Source: Paenibacillus pabuli NBRC 13638 (lineage in GTDB: Bacteria; Bacillota; Bacilli; Paenibacillales; Paenibacillaceae). From it: a stretch of 41,794 nt of DNA. A model generated the notes under the pieces. That model saw only the letters and a program-made list of their open reading frames with translations. It was not told the DNA's origin and did no database searches. Below are positions 33,567-41,794 of this stretch, in pieces; the stretch's first letter is position 1, and the number at the start of each line of letters is the position of its first letter. Both the position numbers and the translations under genes were made by a program. The DNA is taken from positions 1 through 41,794 of the forward strand of contig NZ_BCNM01000038.1 of assembly GCF_001514495.1 (NCBI RefSeq), given 5' to 3'.

Positions 33567-33605
33567 TGCAGCACTCTGTTAACATACAACAGGTGCTGCA
33601 TTTTT
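33567..33605 (+). terminator. Terminator after the anchored PAE-like gene
   Basis: TGCAGCAC (33567-33574) pairs with GTGCTGCA (33593-33600), extended by CTGTT / AACAG inside with one bulge. TTTTT follows. Confidence 0.85.
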
Positions 33606-33689
33606 ACGGTGTTGCTTTATTGTTAGTTCAATTGCTTCTAGAGTATTGGCCAGGGCAAATGAGTGACTCATTCATGCTGCCGAACTTGA

Positions 33690-33748
33690 AATGCGATATG
33701 TATGTTTATATTCCTTTATATCATCGACTAATTAAGTGGACCTATAAT
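33690..33748 (+). promoter_or_regulatory. Regulon promoter P2 before the second GH3 operon
   Basis: AATGCGATATGTATG, then TTTATATTCCTTTATATC, starts at 33690; TATAAT is at 33743-33748, 53 bases from the box start. The box and its right half match 39790-39812 almost base for base. Confidence 0.75.
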
Positions 33749-33845
33749 TAAATTGAAAAGCGCACAGGAGAGCACTTATGATGCACTTTTAAATTATAAA
33801 CCGGCGAAAGTCGGATGCTCCATGACTAAGAAATGAGGGAACTTT

Positions 33846-36521
33846 ATGCCAAACGACGGAACATTTGAGTTACTTGCTGGATTGCATGACGACAACCAGG
33901 CAGCTATGTCTTTTCTCCAAAAGCCTGTGTACAATCTTGACGAAATGGATCGCCGGGAGTCTATGATCTCCTTAGTCTATTCTGGCTGTTTCTGTATCAA
34001 ATCTTCCAAGCACATCGATCCTCAGCAGCCCGGGATGGTCTATATCGATAGCAAGGCCACGGAAGCCCCACTGATCGAAAAGCCTACGGCGATGTTCGGG
34101 CAGCTGGTCGGTATCATTGTCCGGAAATACCTGTTGGAATACAACAAGGAATATGAGGTCCGCTATGCCGGCGCCTATGACACCGATGGTATGGAGATTC
34201 CGGAATTCACCTTCAAGCTGAAGACTCTGCCCCGGATTGAGCCCGGGGTCAAATACCCGGAGCACGACGCCATCGTGCTGCAGGCAGCCCGTGAAGGCGC
34301 AGTATTGCTGAAGAATGATAATACGCTTCCCCTGTCATCCGGAAGCTGTGTGAACGTCTTAGGCGCTGCCGCCGTGGTCTTCCGTCTGGGCTGTCTGGGT
34401 GCTGGTAAAATTAATCCCCGTTATGGCATCCGGGTCAAGGAGGGCATTGAGAAGTACTCATCTCTGGAGCTTAACCAGGAGCTGTATGAATTTTATACCG
34501 AAGAGAAGAATGTCTTTCCGCCGGAGGATGTGGTTGCACGCGCCAAGGACCGCAGCGGCACCGCTGTTGTATTTATCACCCGCGGCAGCAGTGAAGCCCA
34601 TGACGCTCCAAAGGACAAGGGTGGATATTACCTGACCGATGAGGAGCGAGGGCTAATTCAGAGAGTCACCACTGCCTTTGAAAAAACGGTTGCCATTCTG
34701 AATGTGGCCCATCCTATTGAAACTACATGGATTGAGGAATATGGTGTGAATGCAGTTCTGCTGACTGGGCTTTCAGGCATGGCTGGCGGTCGCGCCCTGG
34801 CCGAAATTCTTGAAGGCACCGTCAATCCCTCCGGCAAGCTGCCCAACACCTGGGCCTACGACTATGACGATTATCCAAGTGCTCCTAACTTTCTGACCAA
34901 GGATCAAATCGCCAATAAATCCGGAAAAGCCCCATTTCAATACGCAACCACAGTATATGAAGAAGGGCTGTATGTCGGGTACCGCTACTTCGATACCTTC
35001 CAAAAACCTGCAGCCTACCTGTTTGGTCATGGTCTTAGTTATACGACCTTTGATACCGAGCTGAAGTCAGTCGTCAAAACGGATGTATGTAGTACGCAGA
35101 TGGACGTTGAAGTCAGAAATACCGGAACCAGAGCGGGCAAGGAAGTCGTTTTGCTCTATGCTCACTTTGACGGCGGAGAACTGGAGCAACCGGACAAGCG
35201 TCTGGTGGCCTTCGCCAAGACTAAGGAATTGCTCCCCGGCGAGGTTCAGATTTTATCCCTGGAGGTCAGCGATAAGCGTCTGAAATCCTACAGCGAAGCT
35301 GAGGCAGCATGGATCATCGAACCGGGAAAAATTAGCTTTCTTCTTGGAGGTGCGCCCAATAGGGCGAAAAAGGTCTGGTCCGTGAACGTTGCCGACAAGA
35401 TCGTTGTAGCTCAGGTAAAGAATAGGGTGACACCTCCATTCCTGGTCAAGGAGCTGTCCGCCAAGGACCTTGCCGGGACGTATCCTCAAGGTGAAATGAC
35501 CAAAGCTTATACTGCGGAGGAGTGCGAGGGAAAGCTTCCTTTCAAAAACAGCCGTACCGCTATTGGCAACGATGATGTCCCCCTTGAGCATACCACAGAC
35601 CGTCTAATCCGCTTTCCGGATCTGGCGAAGAATCCTGCGCTGGTGGAACAGTTCGTGGCCCAGATGACCGACTATGAGTTAGCCCGGATGAGTGTAGGCG
35701 GACAGACTGGATGGGGCATCGAGGATAACGGGTATGCGGGAACTTTTTTTAATGAAAAGGCCTTGGATAAATATGAGATTCCGGACTATTTCTTTGCCGA
35801 CGGAAACAATGGTCTCAACATGTTTGAGGTCAACATTGGCTTCCCCGTCTCCACTACGGTATGCGCCAGCTTCAACGAGGAGCTATCCTATGCCGAGGGT
35901 ACAGCCATTGCCCGTGAAGCCAAAGACATGAATCTGCACTGTCTGCTGGCTCCGGCTCTCAATCTGCAGCGGAATCCACTTTGCGGACGGCATACGGAGT
36001 ATTTCAGTGAAGATCCGTTCCTCGCTGGTCGTATGGCTGGCCAGGAAAGCCGTGGCTTCGAAGAGTCCGGTGTCTCCAGCTGCATGAAACATTTTTTTGC
36101 TAACAACGCCGAGACCATGCGCAACACCAACCACAGCATTATGAGCGAACGCACTGCACGGGAGTTATATCTGGCAGCATTTGAAACCGCTTTTGAAGTA
36201 AATAAGCCGGATACGGTGATGACCGGATACAACGCGGCAAATGGTGCTTACTGTTCAAATGATGAGGAGCTGCTCCGCGGCATCCTGCGGGAGGAGCTTG
36301 GCTTCACGGGCTATGTCATGACAGACTGGAACGGCTATGGTGATGAAGGAATGTCAGCTCCACTCGCCGCCGGGGTAAGCTGGCTGGCACCTGGGAATCC
36401 CGATGATACACTGGTTACGCCAATTGAAGCAGCGCTGAGGTCCGGGGATTTGCCACGGGCACGGGTGCAAAAGAACCTGGTTGATCTGATCAAGGTCGTC
36501 CTCAAGTATCAAGAGGCATGA
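33846..36521 (+). CDS. GH3 glycoside hydrolase with reversed domain order, second copy
   Basis: This is an 891-residue protein. An N-terminal region of ~125 residues (beta-rich, YEVRYAGAYDTDGMEIPEF) precedes the alpha/beta-sandwich (~135-410, ending YLFGHGLSYTTF), the fibronectin III-like domain (~425-500) and the TIM-barrel (~590-880: YFFADGNNGLNM, LLAPALNLQRNPLCGRHTEYFSEDP, MKHFFANNAE). The nucleophile is Asp827 in VMTDWN. It differs from the first GH3 by the N-terminal region and is not a recent duplicate. No signal peptide is present. The ATG at 33846 follows a weak GAGGG; it is cotranscribed with the PAE-like gene 52 bases on. Confidence 0.92.
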   Translation: MPNDGTFELLAGLHDDNQAAMSFLQKPVYNLDEMDRRESMISLVYSGCFCIKSSKHIDPQQPGMVYIDSKATEAPLIEKPTAMFGQLVGIIVRKYLLEYNKEYEVRYAGAYDTDGMEIPEFTFKLKTLPRIEPGVKYPEHDAIVLQAAREGAVLLKNDNTLPLSSGSCVNVLGAAAVVFRLGCLGAGKINPRYGIRVKEGIEKYSSLELNQELYEFYTEEKNVFPPEDVVARAKDRSGTAVVFITRGSSEAHDAPKDKGGYYLTDEERGLIQRVTTAFEKTVAILNVAHPIETTWIEEYGVNAVLLTGLSGMAGGRALAEILEGTVNPSGKLPNTWAYDYDDYPSAPNFLTKDQIANKSGKAPFQYATTVYEEGLYVGYRYFDTFQKPAAYLFGHGLSYTTFDTELKSVVKTDVCSTQMDVEVRNTGTRAGKEVVLLYAHFDGGELEQPDKRLVAFAKTKELLPGEVQILSLEVSDKRLKSYSEAEAAWIIEPGKISFLLGGAPNRAKKVWSVNVADKIVVAQVKNRVTPPFLVKELSAKDLAGTYPQGEMTKAYTAEECEGKLPFKNSRTAIGNDDVPLEHTTDRLIRFPDLAKNPALVEQFVAQMTDYELARMSVGGQTGWGIEDNGYAGTFFNEKALDKYEIPDYFFADGNNGLNMFEVNIGFPVSTTVCASFNEELSYAEGTAIAREAKDMNLHCLLAPALNLQRNPLCGRHTEYFSEDPFLAGRMAGQESRGFEESGVSSCMKHFFANNAETMRNTNHSIMSERTARELYLAAFETAFEVNKPDTVMTGYNAANGAYCSNDEELLRGILREELGFTGYVMTDWNGYGDEGMSAPLAAGVSWLAPGNPDDTLVTPIEAALRSGDLPRARVQKNLVDLIKVVLKYQEA

Positions 36522-36573
36522 CAGGTCTGCCGGTATGTGTGTTCCTTTAACAATTCTCAGGAGTGTGGGTATC

Positions 36574-37689
36574 ATGACAAAAAGTCTAGAAGAATGGATT
36601 AAGTTGGCCAAAGAACGTCAAGTCGAGGATTTAGAGGGAGAACCAGAGGAAGGACAATGGTATAGAATTCCGGTTCCTGGTGCAGTTTGCGCAGGAGGCT
36701 CACCTTACTGGGGCTACCTGCGTAAAGGTACTGAACCGAACCTCATTGTCTGCTTTTCTGGCGGAGGGGTATCCATTAATGAATATACTGCGGCTAGGCC
36801 TAACCGCTTAGGTGTAACAGGGGAAACGTTTTACTCTTCTGAAGATACCATGCTTATCAACGATCTGATCTTGGGCATCGGTATATTTAATGATGAACCG
36901 GATAATCCATTTCGAAATTGGAGCCGAATCTTTGTGAGCTACTCTACGGGTGATTTTCATGTAGGGAATGGAGATTACCATTATGCATCACCTGACGGAT
37001 CTCCCGCTGTACTTCACCATCATGGTTACCGCAACTACCGGGGATTAATGGATCAGGCAGTCAAGCACCTATCCCCTCCGGCGAAGCTGTTGATTACTGG
37101 CGCGAGTGCAGGTGCCTTCGGTGCTTCGGCATTGGCTTCGGATGTCATGAGTTATTTTCCAGATTGCCATGATGTGACTTGCTGTCCGGACAGTTCGTTA
37201 CTTCTCTACGATCAATGGCAGTCAGTCGCTCGGAATATTTGGCAGGCGGAGGAACGGATATGGAAATCCTTGCATAGCTTCGATATCTGTCTTGACTGGA
37301 TGCGCAACCTCTACGCCGAGAAGGGCAATAATATAAAGTATCTTTATACTTGCTCCATTCGGGATGCAATGCTGTCCCAGTATCAACACTTTATTGATTA
37401 CGGTACACTAGAGCTGACTCGGGAGCAGTGTTTGCAATTTGAGAAGGATCTCAAGGGGATGATCGATGTTCTGAAGGCAGAGCTCCCAGGTATTGGCCTC
37501 TTCCTGACCGACAGTCCCGCAGCGGGGATGGCGCCGGAAGTTCCAGGTACTCAGCATACGAGGATTCTAGACTTCAATTTTCCTCTTTCTGACATACATG
37601 GTGTCAGTCTTCGGGACTGGATGTGGAGTGGTGTGAATGGGACCGTTTACGATGCGGGTCTGGAACTTTTAAACAGGGAGGAATCTTAA
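36574..37689 (+). CDS. Cytosolic pectinacetylesterase-family hydrolase
   Basis: This is a 371-residue protein starting MTKSLEEWIKLAKE, with AGGAG upstream; an ATG at 36535 precedes that ribosome site. It shows FSGGGVSINEYTAARPN (oxyanion loop), VSYSTGDFHVGNG, Ser178 in GASAGAFG, CSIRDAMLSQYQHF (Asp) and TQHTR (His). It lines up along its length with the anchored protein at 32376 but lacks any signal or membrane segment. Linkage to GH3 suggests deacetylation of imported oligosaccharides. A strong hairpin at 37774-37825 follows. Confidence 0.88.
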   Translation: MTKSLEEWIKLAKERQVEDLEGEPEEGQWYRIPVPGAVCAGGSPYWGYLRKGTEPNLIVCFSGGGVSINEYTAARPNRLGVTGETFYSSEDTMLINDLILGIGIFNDEPDNPFRNWSRIFVSYSTGDFHVGNGDYHYASPDGSPAVLHHHGYRNYRGLMDQAVKHLSPPAKLLITGASAGAFGASALASDVMSYFPDCHDVTCCPDSSLLLYDQWQSVARNIWQAEERIWKSLHSFDICLDWMRNLYAEKGNNIKYLYTCSIRDAMLSQYQHFIDYGTLELTREQCLQFEKDLKGMIDVLKAELPGIGLFLTDSPAAGMAPEVPGTQHTRILDFNFPLSDIHGVSLRDWMWSGVNGTVYDAGLELLNREES

Positions 37690-37773
37690 GGACCGAAACT
37701 CTATCAAGCTGTTGGACAGTGTTAAAGAGATTCCCCAGTGAGCAATGTTTTACAGCATGAGATTGGAAGATAG

Positions 37774-37825
37774 AAAGGCAGGAGACGATCTGGATCGTCA
37801 AACAACCAGATCGTCTCCTGCCTTT
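37774..37825 (+). terminator. Long perfect hairpin after the GH3-PAE operon
   Basis: Twenty bases beginning AAAGGCAGGAG at 37774 pair perfectly with 37806-37825 over a 12-base loop; CCTCTGTTATTTC follows. It lies in the 330-base gap to the convergent kinase gene, where no gene is seen. It is longer than usual terminators. Confidence 0.7.
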
Positions 37826-38019
37826 CCTCTGTTATTTCTCAATAGGTACTTTGAAAAAGATTAGTGAAGCCAAAAAAAGTCTAACCGGCTTCCGGGAACT
37901 TCGTTTATAGTTAAAATAAGTTGATAACTTTGTTTCATTTTGTTAAGTATCAATTATATAGCTGTCCTAAGCTTGTTCAAAACAATAATTTCTTTAAAGT
38001 TCTAGATGAAATGAGAACT

Positions 38020-39696
38020 TTATTCTTCCAGTTCACTGCTTTTATCCCAGACCAGCTCCATGCGAATTCCGCCGTGTTTACTCTGAGTGATATTTAAACT
38101 CGCTTTGGAGCCAAGCTGAATAAGCATCCGTTGCCGTATGTTCCATAACGCACAGCCCATCGTATCATCCAATGGTTGTTCAATGCGATGCAGCAGGCTC
38201 CGAATCTCTTCCGGATCCATGCCTTTCCCGTCGTCTTCTACTACCAGAGAGAACCGATCTCCTTCATCAGTTCCTGATATGCGTATGAGCCCGGCACTTT
38301 GCTTTTTCTCAATTCCGTGGATTACGCTATTCTCGACCAACGGTTGAATAAGCAGCTTAGGAACAAGCAGGGACATCATGGATTCCGGAATATTAATTTG
38401 CGTATGCAGGCGGTTGATACGCAAACTCTGGATGTTAAGATAATTACGGACAACACCAATTTCTTTCTCAAGTGTGGTTAGCGGATCGTTGATCCGCGTT
38501 GTATATCGGAAATATTCAGCCAGATTCTGAGTCATGGCATTCACAGCTTCGTCATTTCCCATTCGGTTCATATTGTTGATAAAGAACAGGCAATTGTACA
38601 AAAAATGCGGGTTAATCTGCGCCTGCAGTTGTTTAACCAATGCTTCTCTTGAAATGATTTTTTCTTTGTATACATTTTCAATCAAATCCTCGATTTGCTG
38701 TGCCATATTATTAAAATTGTGATACAGAATAGCAAACTCAGTATTGGACGTTCTGCTGATCCGGTGCGAGAAGTCGCCCTTTTGAAGATGACGGACACCT
38801 TTCAACAATGTAAGAATCGGGACTTGCACTTTTCGATAGAAAAATATCAGGGTTATTACTCCAGACAAAAATAACAGAACACAGGTGATGTAAAAGAAGA
38901 ATTGAGTCCTTACAATGGGTTGAAGTGCTTTGTCCAGAGGTACATAATCCACCATATACCATCCTAATGTCTGCGCTTTCAAAAAACTGACCATATAATC
39001 CTTATTGCCGATTGTTATTAACTCGGTTCCTTCGCTTTTATCCATCATCATTGGAGATATTTTGGAAACCAGTTCCTGGACCAGGCTATTCTGATAGGAA
39101 CGGTTTGCAATGATGACGGAATCAAAGTAATAGAAGAAGGGATCATTATTTTCTATCTTGGCTGAGTCCAGCATATTTTCCAGATTAGCTTTCGGAAAAG
39201 TTACCCGAACCGTATACTGATCATATTTCCTGTACATGGAAAATAACTTTTGTTGCCCTTCCAATACCCATTGCCCTTCTGCCAAGTCAGCTGAAGGGGA
39301 TGTCTCGTTTTGGGATGAACCTACCCATTTATTCAGCAGAGTTGAATAAATGTCAATTTGGACATTCCAACCTTGTGTAAAGCTCTGCAGCTTTATTTTT
39401 TCCGAGAGATCCAGTATAAGCTGGTCCTGTTCGTAATTATCCATCATGTCCACAGATTTCAGTAATCCCATTTTAGATTCCGCATTTAGAGCAACAGACA
39501 ACATGTTAAGCTGTTCAACATTGAAATCTAAAGAGTTAACCAAGATACGAAGTCGGTTCAGGTTGTTCGTTTGAATATCCTTTTTCACTGTATCTAAACT
39601 GGTCTCCACGGTATACGAATACATCATCAAGACTACTATTGTTGATAATAAAATAATAATTACCGCGCTGAGAAAGGTCCGGTATTGCTTTAACAT
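38020..39696 (-). CDS. YesM-type sensor histidine kinase
   Basis: This is a 558-residue protein starting MLKQYRTFLSAVIII; AAAGGA lies nine bases before the ATG at 39694-39696, and a longer reading to 39756 lacks support. Membrane segments lie at ~8-30 and ~270-292 with a dCache-like outer domain between, then HAMP (~293-345). The His-kinase motif is QAQINPHFLYNCLFFINN and the N box VENSVIHG; G1 is DDGKGM and the G2 box is atypical (MGCALWNIRQRM instead of GIGLxN). Such kinases sense sugars or their binding proteins and pair with a YesN AraC-type regulator, which is missing beside it. It diverges from the lipoprotein gene over 232 bases rich in AATGCG boxes. Confidence 0.93.
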   Translation of the reverse strand: MLKQYRTFLSAVIIILLSTIVVLMMYSYTVETSLDTVKKDIQTNNLNRLRILVNSLDFNVEQLNMLSVALNAESKMGLLKSVDMMDNYEQDQLILDLSEKIKLQSFTQGWNVQIDIYSTLLNKWVGSSQNETSPSADLAEGQWVLEGQQKLFSMYRKYDQYTVRVTFPKANLENMLDSAKIENNDPFFYYFDSVIIANRSYQNSLVQELVSKISPMMMDKSEGTELITIGNKDYMVSFLKAQTLGWYMVDYVPLDKALQPIVRTQFFFYITCVLLFLSGVITLIFFYRKVQVPILTLLKGVRHLQKGDFSHRISRTSNTEFAILYHNFNNMAQQIEDLIENVYKEKIISREALVKQLQAQINPHFLYNCLFFINNMNRMGNDEAVNAMTQNLAEYFRYTTRINDPLTTLEKEIGVVRNYLNIQSLRINRLHTQINIPESMMSLLVPKLLIQPLVENSVIHGIEKKQSAGLIRISGTDEGDRFSLVVEDDGKGMDPEEIRSLLHRIEQPLDDTMGCALWNIRQRMLIQLGSKASLNITQSKHGGIRMELVWDKSSELEE

Positions 39697-39754
39697 GACA
39701 ACAAATCCTTTATAAAGAGGTAACCCCATTATAAGAATTCGTGCTATGACTGGC

Positions 39755-39823
39755 AATGCGTATCGTATGAAAACTAAATAAAACTTTAGAATGCGATATC
39801 TATGTTTATATTACTATATTAGA
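39755..39823. promoter_or_regulatory. Two further AATGCG boxes in the kinase-lipoprotein divergent region
   Basis: AATGCGTATCGTATGAAA starts at 39755. AATGCGATATCTATG, then TTTATATTACTATATT, starts at 39790. They are upstream of P3 and also face the kinase gene, so they may act on both. Confidence 0.6.
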
Positions 39824-39832
39824 TCTGTTTAG

Positions 39833-39891
39833 AATGAGATATGGAATGTTCGGAATACGTTATTTAACAGCAGGAAGCATTTTTCTATAAT
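39833..39891 (+). promoter_or_regulatory. Regulon promoter P3 before the sugar-binding lipoprotein
   Basis: AATGAGATATGGAATG starts at 39833 and TATAAT lies at 39886-39891, again 53 bases from the box start, followed by TAAAG. Confidence 0.65.
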
Positions 39892-39928
39892 TAAAGACGT
39901 ATTCAATAACATCATCAGGGGGTTCTGT

Positions 39929-41635
39929 ATGAACATGAAAAACAGAGTGCTGACCGTAGCACTTGCCGCTGCAATGCTGACATTGGGAGTGCTCGGTTGC
40001 AGCAATACCAATAATCAGAGCAGCAGCGAGAATGACAAGGTCAACAAAGAAACCAAAGTGCTGAATATTGTGAACGGGAAAATTGAACCGACCGCGACGT
40101 TTACGACGATTAGGTTAGATAATCCGGCCGTTAAGTTTAGAGACGGAGAATCGATTTCAGACAATGTGTTTACTCGCTGGGTTGATAATTCGCTTGGGGT
40201 AAAGATTAAAACCTTGTGGACGGGCGGTGCTACGGACGGCTCGTTTACCACGAAGTTGAAGCTCATGCTCTCCTCGGGAGAAGAAATGCCGGATATCGTC
40301 AATTTGGGAGATCCCAACTCTATTAATCTTTTAATTGAGTCAGGCAAGTTTATGGACGTAGAAGATGTGTTTGAGAAATACGCATCACCCGTCTATAAAG
40401 AGGCGGTTGCTGCAAAAGAAGATGCGTGGCTACCGTTCATCCGTGACGGCAAGAAAATGGCAATTCCTTCAGCCGATGAAGATTTTGGTCAAGCACAATC
40501 GGTGTTATGGATTCGCCAAGATTGGCTGGACAAGCTGAATTTGAGAGCCCCTACTACGATCGAAGAACTGGAAACAGTTATGGATGCGTTCGTCAACCAA
40601 GACCCAAATGGTAATGGAATCAAGGACACGTTTGCCCTAGATTTTGCCATGAAGGAAAGGTTGAGCGGAGCAGCCATTGGAGATGCCTCCTGGATCTTCG
40701 GGCTATTCGGATCCGTACCAGAAAGATGGTATCCGGGAGAAGACGGTAAACTCCAATACGGGTCCGTTCAGCCTGGTATCAAGCAAGGGTTGGCAAAGCT
40801 GAACGAGTGGAAGAGTAAAGGGTATATTGCCAGTGATATCGCCTTGCATGATACCAACACGATTGTGCAAGCGGTCACATCAGATAAGGTTGGCATTGTT
40901 GCTGCTCCCGCATTTTTCATGGGATATCCGGGTTCCCTTCTGCAAGCTAGCAATCCCAACGCACTATATGTACCGTATCCGCTTCCTGTTGGGATTAACG
41001 GTCAGAATATGCGCACCAATTTGAATATCGTCGGTGCAACGTTAATTAATAAAGATATTTCAGATGAAGCGCTGCAAGCCTTTTTCCATTATATAAACTC
41101 GATGTATGACGGTTCTAAATCGGGGGACCCGTTTTACTTCCGAGGATACCAGGAAGGGTATGATTATATCGTCAAAGACGGAAAAATTGTAACGGAAGAG
41201 AAAGAAATTCCAGGCGGAAAGATTGATACAAGTGTCTATGTCTTTATATCTTCGGGTATAAGTCCAAAACAAAATCAAGAACTGTATGACAAGATCGCCA
41301 ACCGAGAAGAACTTACGGACGAAGACCGTGCCTTAATGATCAATTCAGGGACAAAAGATGGTGCCACCCCAATACAAAGATCGGTCTACGATGCATACCT
41401 GGTAAGCAAGAAGCAAGCTTCGGCGAACGTAAAGCAATATTATATGGGGCCGACGACCTCCACAATGTCGTCCCGAAACGAGTTGCTGCAAAAAATGCAA
41501 ATGGAAGCCTTCACAAAAATTATTTATGGTGAAGCCACAGTGGACACGTTTGATCAATTTGTGGAGAAATGGAACTCCATGGGCGGAGACAAAATTACAG
41601 ACGAAGTGAATGAATGGTATGATTCTGTGAAATAA
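39929..41635 (+). CDS. Sugar-binding lipoprotein of a second ABC importer
   Basis: This 568-residue protein has a lipoprotein signal peptide ending LGVLGC, Cys24 lipidated. It has an LplA/YtcQ-type fold: QDPNGNGIKDTFALDF loop, RQDWLDKLNLRAPTTIEELE, and the end FVEKWNSMGGDKITDEVNEWY. AGGGGG precedes the ATG. It would bind oligosaccharides for the GH3/esterase locus. No permease lies in the window; a terminator at 41645-41691 follows, and promoter P4 then points out of the window, so the permeases may lie just beyond or on another strand. Confidence 0.93.
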   Translation: MNMKNRVLTVALAAAMLTLGVLGCSNTNNQSSSENDKVNKETKVLNIVNGKIEPTATFTTIRLDNPAVKFRDGESISDNVFTRWVDNSLGVKIKTLWTGGATDGSFTTKLKLMLSSGEEMPDIVNLGDPNSINLLIESGKFMDVEDVFEKYASPVYKEAVAAKEDAWLPFIRDGKKMAIPSADEDFGQAQSVLWIRQDWLDKLNLRAPTTIEELETVMDAFVNQDPNGNGIKDTFALDFAMKERLSGAAIGDASWIFGLFGSVPERWYPGEDGKLQYGSVQPGIKQGLAKLNEWKSKGYIASDIALHDTNTIVQAVTSDKVGIVAAPAFFMGYPGSLLQASNPNALYVPYPLPVGINGQNMRTNLNIVGATLINKDISDEALQAFFHYINSMYDGSKSGDPFYFRGYQEGYDYIVKDGKIVTEEKEIPGGKIDTSVYVFISSGISPKQNQELYDKIANREELTDEDRALMINSGTKDGATPIQRSVYDAYLVSKKQASANVKQYYMGPTTSTMSSRNELLQKMQMEAFTKIIYGEATVDTFDQFVEKWNSMGGDKITDEVNEWYDSVK

Positions 41636-41644
41636 ATCTTGATC

Positions 41645-41691
41645 AACAGGGGGCTTGATGCAGGTAACTGTATTAAGCCCCCTGTTTTTTT
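41645..41691 (+). terminator. Strong intrinsic terminator after the lipoprotein gene
   Basis: AACAGGGGGCTT (41645-41656) pairs perfectly with AAGCCCCCTGTT (41675-41686), followed by five more T. Confidence 0.9.
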
Positions 41692-41723
41692 AGTGCCAAC
41701 CTGTTATCAATTTTAATATTTAA

Positions 41724-41781
41724 AATGCGTTATTAGTATTTGTATTGCTTTATATCAAGCCGAAATCGCTGAAATTATAAT
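41724..41781 (+). promoter_or_regulatory. Regulon promoter P4 at the right edge
   Basis: AATGCGTTATTAGTATT, then TGTATTGCTTTATATC, starts at 41724; TATAAT lies at 41776-41781, 52 bases from the box start. The right half CTTTATATCA is identical to P2. The gene it drives lies outside the window. Confidence 0.65.
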
Positions 41782-41794
41782 GAACATAGATGAT

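Noticed and set aside
33566..33751. 61-codon forward frame after the anchored PAE-like gene
   Set aside because: It covers the terminator at 33567-33605 and the regulatory box at 33690, and lacks a ribosome site.

Overview
The window looks like a chromosomal accessory region of a Paenibacillus-like, low-to-mid GC Firmicute. Reasons: strong AGGAGG-type ribosome sites, frequent TTG and GTG starts, lipoprotein sugar-binding proteins with LplA-, LplB- and YtcP-type ABC partners, YesS- and YesM-type regulators, and CcpA-like cre sites. No tRNA, rRNA, CRISPR array or intact transposase was found. The species call is inference from gene style.

Layout. (1) 1-2.3 kb: the 3' end of a histidine kinase, then three unrecognised or beta-rich proteins, one with sialidase-type Asp-box repeats. 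(2) 2.5-4.9 kb: a decayed polymorphic-toxin C-terminus (Ntox21-like) with an intact presumed immunity gene, a small secreted protein, a cluster of GGACAAGAAC repeats, and a MerR gene cut short by one of them. (3) 4.9-20.3 kb: a pectin / rhamnogalacturonan utilisation locus. It has a cupin-AraC regulator, a membrane YesS-like AraC regulator, an ABC importer split over both strands, a GH105 hydrolase, a 1697-residue pectate lyase-pectin methylesterase fusion and a GH43 enzyme. (4) 20.3-27.8 kb: a membrane-anchored alpha/beta hydrolase, a second repeat element, an SDR-MerR pair, a TetR-aldo/keto reductase pair, a pseudogene copy of the anchored hydrolase, and an OmpR-type two-component system. 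(5) 27.8-41.8 kb: a second glycan locus with two GH3 enzymes of reversed domain order, an acetyl-esterase-like hydrolase, two pectinacetylesterase-family proteins (one anchored, one cytosolic), a YesM-type kinase and a second sugar-binding lipoprotein.

How the genes fit together. In region 3 the secreted fusion enzyme would cut and de-esterify pectin, the lipoprotein and permeases would import oligosaccharides, and GH105 and GH43 would finish them. In region 5 the absence of signal peptides on both GH3 enzymes, the GH3-linked hydrolase and one PAE-like protein suggests that imported, acetylated oligosaccharides are taken apart in the cytosol.

The two strongest new signals are regulatory. First, four promoters in region 5 carry an AATGCGATAT-type upstream box 53, 53, 53 and 52 bases before a perfect TATAAT, which defines a candidate regulon that includes the right edge of the window. 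Second, the two anchored esterases and the hydrolase pseudogene share a promoter with two 11-base direct repeats, the spacing typical of OmpR/PhoB-type regulators. A two-component system of that class lies beside the pseudogene. The GGACAAGAAC repeat family, which ends genes and carries terminators, is a third.
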